From contig NZ_CP121685.1 of assembly GCF_029760915.1 (NCBI RefSeq), positions 2,815,001 through 2,879,000 of the forward strand: a stretch of DNA of 64,000 nt. Reading direction: 5' to 3'. This stretch comes from Olleya sp. YS. GTDB taxonomy: Bacteria > Bacteroidota > Bacteroidia > Flavobacteriales > Flavobacteriaceae. A program made the position numbers and the translations under genes. Numbering within the stretch: the first letter of the stretch is position 1; each line of letters starts with the position of its first letter. Below are positions 1 to 9,500 of the stretch, one piece after another. The notes beneath the pieces were generated by a model that saw nothing but the letters and a program-made list of their open reading frames with translations, was not told the origin of the DNA and made no database searches.

Positions 1-3000
1 ACTGACCTATCTGGTACTACTGCAACTACGGATGATGCGACGGTTATTACCTTATGTCAAGGGGATACCACCATTGCGCTTGTCAAGTCTGGTCTCTTTA
101 ATGATGAAGATCAAGATAACTGTACAGATGTGGGAGAAACCATCTCATACACCTTTACTGTAACTAATACTGGTAATGTGTCTATCGATACTATAGTCCT
201 TACCGATCCTTTATTAGAAGCACCTAACCCTGTCGTTACTATTGCATTCGCCTCTGGGGATACCGATAACGATAACGAATTAGATCCTACCGAAACGTGG
301 ACCTATACCGCTAACTATGCAGTGACGCAATCGGATATTGATGCTGGTCAGGTGACTAACCAAGCAACCGTGACGGGACAAAACGTCTTAACCGATGCGG
401 TGGTGACTGACCTATCTGGTACTACTGCAACTACGGACGATGCGACGGTTATTACCTTATGTCAAGGGGATACCACCATTGCGCTTGTCAAGTCTGGAAT
501 CTTTAATGATGAAGATCAAGATAACTGTACAGATGTGGGAGAAACCATCTCATACACCTTTACTGTAACTAATACTGGTAATGTGTCTATCGATACTATA
601 GTCCTTACCGATCCTTTATTAGAAGCACCTAACCCTGTCGTTACTATTGCATTCGCCTCTGGGGATACCGATAACGATAACGAATTAGATCCTACCGAAA
701 CGTGGACCTATACCGCTAACTATGCAGTGACGCAATCGGATATTGATGCTGGTCAGGTGACTAACCAAGCAACCGTGACGGGACAAAACGTCTTAACCGA
801 TGCGGTGGTGACTGACCTATCTGGTACTACTGCAACTACGGACGATGCGACGGTTATTACCTTATGTCAAGGGGATACCACCATTGCGCTTGTCAAGTCT
901 GGAATCTTTAATGATGAAGATCAAGATAACTGTACAGATGTGGGAGAAACCATCTCATACACCTTTACTGTAACTAATACTGGTAATGTGTCTATCGATA
1001 CTATAGTCCTTACCGATCCTTTATTAGAAGCACCTAACCCTGTCGTTACTATTGCATTCGCCTCTGGGGATACCGATAACGATAACGAATTAGATCCTAC
1101 CGAAACGTGGACCTATACCGCTAACTATGCAGTGACGCAATCGGATATTGATGCTGGTCAGGTGACTAACCAAGCAACCGTGACGGGACAAAACGTCTTA
1201 ACCGATGCGGTGGTGACTGACCTATCTGGTACTACTGCAACTACGGATGATGCGACGGTTATTACCTTATGTCAAGGGGATACCACTATCGCTCTTGTCA
1301 AGTCTGGAATCTTTAATGATGAAGATCAAGATAACTGTACAGATGTGGGAGAAACCATCTCATACACCTTTACTGTAACTAATACTGGTAATGTGTCTAT
1401 CGATACTATAGTCCTTACCGATCCTTTATTAGAAGCACCTAACCCTGTCGTTACTATTGCATTCGCCTCTGGGGATACCGATAACGATAACGAATTAGAT
1501 CCTACCGAAACGTGGACCTATACCGCTAACTATGCAGTGACGCAATCGGATATTGATGCTGGTCAGGTGACTAACCAAGCAACCGTGACGGGACAAAACG
1601 TCTTAACCGATGCGGTGGTGACTGACCTATCTGGTACTACTGCAACTACGGACGATGCGACGGTTATTACCTTATGTCAAGGGGATACCACCATTGCGCT
1701 TGTCAAGTCTGGAATCTTTAATGATGAAGATCAAGATAACTGTACAGATGTGGGAGAAACCATCTCATACACCTTTACTGTAACTAATACTGGTAATGTG
1801 TCTATCGATACTATAGTCCTTACCGATCCTTTATTAGAAGCACCTAACCCTGTCGTTACTATTGCATTCGCCTCTGGGGATACCGATAACGATAACGAAT
1901 TAGATCCTACCGAAACGTGGACCTATACCGCTAACTATGCAGTGACGCAATCGGATATTGATGCTGGTCAGGTGACTAACCAAGCAACCGTGACGGGACA
2001 AAACGTCTTAACCGATGCGGTGGTGACTGACCTATCTGGTACTACTGCAACTACGGATGATGCGACGGTTATTACCTTATGTCAAGGGGATACCACCATT
2101 GCGCTTGTCAAGTCTGGAATCTTTAATGATGAAGATCAAGATAACTGTACAGATGTGGGAGAAACCATCTCATACACCTTTACTGTAACTAATACTGGTA
2201 ATGTGTCTATCGATACTATAGTCCTTACCGATCCTTTATTAGAAGCACCTAACCCTGTCGTTACTATTGCATTCGCCTCTGGGGATACCGATAACGATAA
2301 CGAATTAGATCCTACCGAAACGTGGACCTATACCGCTAACTATGCAGTGACGCAATCGGATATTGATGCTGGTCAGGTGACTAACCAAGCAACCGTGACG
2401 GGACAAAACGTCTTAACCGATGCGGTGGTGACTGACCTATCTGGTACTACTGCAACTACGGATGATGCGACGGTTATTACCTTATGTCAAGGGGATACCA
2501 CCATTGCGCTTGTCAAGTCTGGTCTCTTTAATGATGAAGATCAAGATAACTGTACAGATGTGGGAGAAACCATCTCATACACCTTTACTGTAACTAATAC
2601 TGGTAATGTGTCTATCGATACTATAGTCCTTACCGATCCTTTATTAGAAGCACCTAACCCTGTCGTTACTATTGCATTCGCCTCTGGGGATACCGATAAC
2701 GATAACGAATTAGATCCTACCGAAACGTGGACCTATACCGCTAACTATGCAGTGACGCAATCGGATATTGATGCTGGTCAGGTGACTAACCAAGCAACCG
2801 TGACGGGACAAAACGTCTTAACCGATGCGGTGGTGACTGACCTATCTGGTACTACTGCAACTACGGACGATGCGACGGTTATTACCTTATGTCAAGGGGA
2901 TACCACCATTGCGCTTGTCAAGTCTGGAATCTTTAATGATGAAGATCAAGATAACTGTACAGATGTGGGAGAAACCATCTCATACACCTTTACTGTAACT

Positions 3001-6000
3001 AATACTGGTAATGTGTCTATCGATACTATAGTCCTTACCGATCCTTTATTAGAAGCACCTAACCCTGTCGTTACTATTGCATTCGCCTCTGGGGATACCG
3101 ATAACGATAACGAATTAGATCCTACCGAAACGTGGACCTATACCGCTAACTATGCAGTGACGCAATCGGATATTGATGCTGGTCAGGTGACTAACCAAGC
3201 AACCGTGACGGGACAAAACGTCTTAACCGATGCGGTGGTGACTGACCTATCTGGTACTACTGCAACTACGGACGATGCGACGGTTATTACCTTATGTCAA
3301 GGGGATACCACCATTGCGCTTGTCAAGTCTGGAATCTTTAATGATGAAGATCAAGATAACTGTACAGATGTGGGAGAAACCATCTCATACACCTTTACTG
3401 TAACTAATACTGGTAATGTGTCTATCGATACTATAGTCCTTACCGATCCTTTATTAGAAGCACCTAACCCTGTCGTTACTATTGCATTCGCCTCTGGGGA
3501 TACCGATAACGATAACGAATTAGATCCTACCGAAACGTGGACCTATACCGCTAACTATGCAGTGACGCAATCGGATATTGATGCTGGTCAGGTGACTAAC
3601 CAAGCAACCGTGACGGGACAAAACGTCTTAACCGATGCGGTGGTGACTGACCTATCTGGTACTACTGCAACTACGGATGATGCGACGGTTATTACCTTAT
3701 GTCAAGGGGATACCACTATCGCTCTTGTCAAGTCTGGAATCTTTAATGATGAAGATCAAGATAACTGTACAGATGTGGGAGAAACCATCTCATACACCTT
3801 TACTGTAACTAATACTGGTAATGTGTCTATCGATACTATAGTCCTTACCGATCCTTTATTAGAAGCACCTAACCCTGTCGTTACTATTGCATTCGCCTCT
3901 GGGGATACCGATAACGATAACGAATTAGATCCTACCGAAACGTGGACCTATACCGCTAACTATGCAGTGACGCAATCGGATATTGATGCTGGTCAGGTGA
4001 CTAACCAAGCAACCGTGACGGGACAAAACGTCTTAACCGATGCGGTGGTGACTGACCTATCTGGTACTACTGCAACTACGGACGATGCGACGGTTATTAC
4101 CTTATGTCAAGGGGATACCACCATTGCGCTTGTCAAGTCTGGAATCTTTAATGATGAAGATCAAGATAACTGTACAGATGTGGGAGAAACCATCTCATAC
4201 ACCTTTACTGTAACTAATACTGGTAATGTGTCTATCGATACTATAGTCCTTACCGATCCTTTATTAGAAGCACCTAACCCTGTCGTTACTATTGCATTCG
4301 CCTCTGGGGATACCGATAACGATAACGAATTAGATCCTACCGAAACGTGGACCTATACCGCTAACTATGCAGTGACGCAATCGGATATTGATGCTGGTCA
4401 GGTGACTAACCAAGCAACCGTGACGGGACAAAACGTCTTAACCGATGCGGTGGTGACTGACCTATCTGGTACTACTGCAACTACGGATGATGCGACGGTT
4501 ATTACCTTATGTCAAGGGGATACCACCATTGCGCTTGTCAAGTCTGGAATCTTTAATGATGAAGATCAAGATAACTGTACAGATGTGGGAGAAACCATCT
4601 CATACACCTTTACTGTAACTAATACTGGTAATGTGTCTATCGATACTATAGTCCTTACCGATCCTTTATTAGAAGCACCTAACCCTGTCGTTACTATTGC
4701 ATTCGCCTCTGGGGATACCGATAACGATAACGAATTAGATCCTACCGAAACGTGGACCTATACCGCTAACTATGCAGTGACGCAATCGGATATTGATGCT
4801 GGTCAGGTGACTAACCAAGCAACCGTGACGGGACAAAACGTCTTAACCGATGCGGTGGTGACTGACCTATCTGGTACTACTGCAACTACGGATGATGCGA
4901 CGGTTATTACCTTATGTCAAGGGGATACCACCATTGCGCTTGTCAAGTCTGGAATCTTTAATGATGAAGATCAAGATAACTGTACAGATGTGGGAGAAAC
5001 CATCTCATACACCTTTACTGTAACTAATACTGGTAATGTGTCTATCGATACTATAGTCCTTACCGATCCTTTATTAGAAGCACCTAACCCTGTCGTTACT
5101 ATTGCATTCGCCTCTGGGGATACCGATAACGATAACGAATTAGATCCTACCGAAACGTGGACCTATACCGCTAACTATGCAGTGACGCAATCGGATATTG
5201 ATGCTGGTCAGGTGACTAACCAAGCAACCGTGACGGGACAAAACGTCTTAACCGATGCGGTGGTGACTGACCTATCTGGTACTACTGCAACTACGGACGA
5301 TGCGACGGTTATTACCTTATGTCAAGGGGATACCACCATTGCGCTTGTCAAGTCTGGAATCTTTAATGATGAAGATCAAGATAACTGTACAGATGTGGGA
5401 GAAACCATCTCATACACCTTTACTGTAACTAATACTGGTAATGTGTCTATCGATACTATAGTCCTTACCGATCCTTTATTAGAAGCACCTAACCCTGTCG
5501 TTACTATTGCATTCGCCTCTGGGGATACCGATAACGATAACGAATTAGATCCTACCGAAACGTGGACCTATACCGCTAACTATGCAGTGACGCAATCGGA
5601 TATTGATGCTGGTCAGGTGACTAACCAAGCAACCGTGACGGGACAAAACGTCTTAACCGATGCGGTGGTGACTGACCTATCTGGTACTACTGCAACTACG
5701 GATGATGCGACGGTTATTACCTTATGTCAAGGGGATACCACCATTGCGCTTGTCAAGTCTGGTCTCTTTAATGATGAAGATCAAGATAACTGTACAGATG
5801 TGGGAGAAACCATCTCATACACCTTTACTGTAACTAATACTGGTAATGTGTCTATCGATACTATAGTCCTTACCGATCCTTTATTAGAAGCACCTAACCC
5901 TGTCGTTACTATTGCATTCGCCTCTGGGGATACCGATAACGATAACGAATTAGATCCTACCGAAACGTGGACCTATACCGCTAACTATGCAGTGACGCAA

Positions 6001-6547
6001 TCGGATATTGATGCTGGTCAGGTGACTAACCAAGCAACCGTGACGGGACAAAACGTCTTAACCGATGCGGTGGTGACTGACCTATCTGGTACCACTGCAA
6101 CTACGGATGATGCGACGGTTATTACCTTATGTCAAGGGGATACCACCATTGCGCTTGTCAAGTCTGGTCTCTTTAATGATGAAGATCAAGATAACTGTAC
6201 AGATGTGGGAGAAACCATCTCATACACCTTTACTGTAACTAATACTGGTAATGTGTCTATCGATACTATAGTCCTTACCGATCCTTTATTAGAAGCACCT
6301 AACCCTGTCGTTACTATTGCATTCGCCTCTGGGGATACCGATAACGATAACGAATTAGATCCTACCGAAACGTGGACCTATACCGCTAACTATGCAGTGA
6401 CGCAATCGGATATTGATGCTGGTCAGGTGACTAACCAAGCAACCGTGACGGGACAAAACGTCTTAACCGATGCGGTGGTGACTGACCTATCTGGTACTAC
6501 TGCAACTACGGATGATGCGACGGTTATTACCTTATGTCAAGGGGATA
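1..6547 (+). repeat. Tandem array of 405-bp units (135 aa), 16 full copies plus a partial
   Basis: The phrase actgacctatctggtac recurs at 1, 406, 811 and every 405 bp to 6481. Copies differ at only a few sites: gatgat/gacgat, ccaccattgcg/ccactatcgct, ggaatc/ggtctc (Ile/Leu) and one tactac/taccac. The array continues past the left edge, so the true copy number is unknown. Confidence 0.98.
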
Positions 6548-9500
6548 GTTCTTTAGAAATTGTAAAATCTGCTACTATTGCTAATGGTGATCCGTGTATT
6601 GTCCTTGGTAGTGAAGTAACATATACATTTACTGTAACTAATACTGGTACAGTTTCTATCAATAATATTACAATTACTGATGATTTATTAGGTGGTGATA
6701 TTACTGCTTCATTAACTCTTACTGGTGATACCAATGCTAATGGTGTGCTTGAACCTACTGAAACTTGGATCTTTACTGCTCCTAATTATACAGTAACTCA
6801 AGCGGATGTTGATGCTGGTAGCATTACTAATACTGTGACTGTAGATGGATCAGACACTAATTCAATTTCTGTTTCTAATACAGATACTTACATCATTGAT
6901 CAGAATAATCCTGATGTGACTTTCTGTGATCCTACAACTGGTATAAACATTGTTAAAGCTGCAACTATTGCTAATGGTGATCCGTGTATTGTCCTTGGTA
7001 GTGAAGTAACATATACATTTACTGTAACTAATACTGGTACAGTTTCTATCAATAATATTACAATTACTGATGATTTATTAGGTGGTGATATTACTGCTTC
7101 ATTAACTCTTACTGGTGATACCAATGCTAATGGTGTGCTTGAACCTACTGAAACTTGGATCTTTACTGCTCCTAATTATACAGTAACTCAAGCGGATGTT
7201 GATGCTGGTAGCATTACCAATACAGTTGTTGCGGATGGTATTGAAATTCTTGGTGGTACTGATGTGTCTGATACAGATACTTACATCATTGATCAGAATA
7301 ATCCTGATGTGACTTTCTGTGATCCAACTACTGGTATAAACATTGTTAAAGCTGCAACTATTGCTAATGGCGATCCGTGTATTGTCCTTGGTAGTGAAGT
7401 AACATATACATTTACTGTAACTAATACTGGTACAGTTTCTATCAATAATATTACAATTACTGATGATTTATTAGGTGGTGATATTACTGCTTCATTAACT
7501 CTTACTGGTGATACCAATGCTAATGGTGTGCTTGAACCTACTGAAACTTGGATCTTTACTGCTCCTAATTATACAGTAACTCAAGCGGATGTTGATGCTG
7601 GTAGCATTACTAATACTGTGACTGTAGATGGATCAGACACTAATTCAATTTCTGTTTCTAATACAGATACTTACATCATTGATCAGAATAATCCTGATGT
7701 GACTTTCTGTGATCCTACAACTGGTATAAACATTGTTAAAGCTGCAACTATTGCTAATGGTGATCCGTGTATTGTCCTTGGTAGTGAAGTAACATATACA
7801 TTTACTGTAACTAATACTGGTACAGTTTCTATCAATAATATTACAATTACTGATGATTTATTAGGTGGTGATATTACTGCTTCATTAACTCTTACTGGTG
7901 ATACCAATGCTAATGGTGTGCTTGAACCTACTGAAACTTGGATCTTTACTGCTCCTAATTATACAGTAACTCAAGCGGATGTTGATGCTGGTAGCATTAC
8001 CAATACAGTTGTTGCGGATGGTATTGAAATTCTTGGTGGTACTGATGTGTCTGATACAGATACTTACATCATTGATCAGAATAATCCTGATGTGACTTTC
8101 TGTGATCCAACTACTGGTATAAACATTGTTAAAGCTGCAACTATTGCTAATGGCGATCCGTGTATTGTCCTTGGTAGTGAAGTAACATATACATTTACTG
8201 TAACTAATACTGGTACAGTTTCTATCAATAATATTACAATTACTGATGATTTATTAGGTGGTGATATTACTGCTTCATTAACTCTTACTGGTGATACCAA
8301 TGCTAATGGTGTGCTTGAACCTACTGAAACTTGGATCTTTACTGCTCCTAATTATACAGTAACTCAAGCGGATGTTGATGCTGGTAGCATTACCAATACA
8401 GTTGTTGCGGATGGTATTGAAATTCTTGGTGGTACTGATGTGTCTGATACAGATACTTACATCATTGATCAGAATAATCCTGATGTGACTTTCTGTGATC
8501 CAACTACTGGTATAAACATTGTTAAAGCTGCAACTATTGCTAATGGCGATCCGTGTATTGTCCTTGGTAGTGAAGTAACATATACATTTACTGTAACTAA
8601 TACTGGTACAGTTTCTATCAATAATATTACAATTACTGATGATTTATTAGGTGGTGATATTACTGCTTCATTAACTCTTACTGGTGATACCAATGCTAAT
8701 GGTGTGCTTGAACCTACTGAAACTTGGATCTTTACTGCTCCTAATTATACAGTAACTCAAGCGGATGTTGATGCTGGTAGCATTACCAATACAGTTGTTG
8801 CGGATGGTATTGAAATTCTTGGTGGTACCGATGTGTCTGATACAGATACTTACATCATTGATCAGAATAATCCTGATGTGACTTTCTGTGATCCGATAGG
8901 AGAAATAAATCTAGTTAAAACAGGAATTTTTAATAATGATAACGGAAATAATTGTACAGAAGTTGATGAGACTATTACTTATACTTTCGTCGTAACAAAT
9001 ACAGGAACTGTTTCATTAGGAAATGTAGTTATAACAGATCCTCTTCTTAACAATGCTACTCCTCCTGTATCTATTGATTATGTATCTGGTGATACAGATG
9101 GAGACAACCAATTAGATTTAAATGAAACCTGGACGTTTACTGCAACTTACTTAGTTACTCAAGGAGATATTGATGCTACAGAAGTGGTTAATACTGCCAC
9201 AGTAACTGCAGAAATGGTAGTTAATGGAAATATTGTTTCAGATACTTCTCAAACAACAACAGATTTAATTGAAGATATCACTCCTCCAGATACTTCTAAT
9301 TGTCAAGTGCTGGATGAAACTATTGAATGTGATGGTACAAACAATGAAACTTTAGCAGATGCATGGAATGCTGCTAATATCTTAGCATTAGAAAATTGTG
9401 CAACTGATGAGTGTGATAATAACTTTGTTGTTACTTCTGACTATGATTTTGCAAACTTAATTTCAGGATGTGGAGCTACTGGTTCAATAACAGTAACTTA

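Noticed and set aside
130-132. GTG at 130 as the start of the adhesin gene
   Set aside because: The frame continues open and in register with the repeat to base 1; 130 is an internal codon.
1-6547. Repeat array as a possible CRISPR
   Set aside because: Units are 405 bp, contiguous, without spacers, and translate as one conserved protein repeat.
6537-8693. Series of 65-74 codon open frames on the minus strand inside the second adhesin repeat array
   Set aside because: They repeat with the array, lie opposite an obvious real gene, and have no leader or independent homology; they are shadows.
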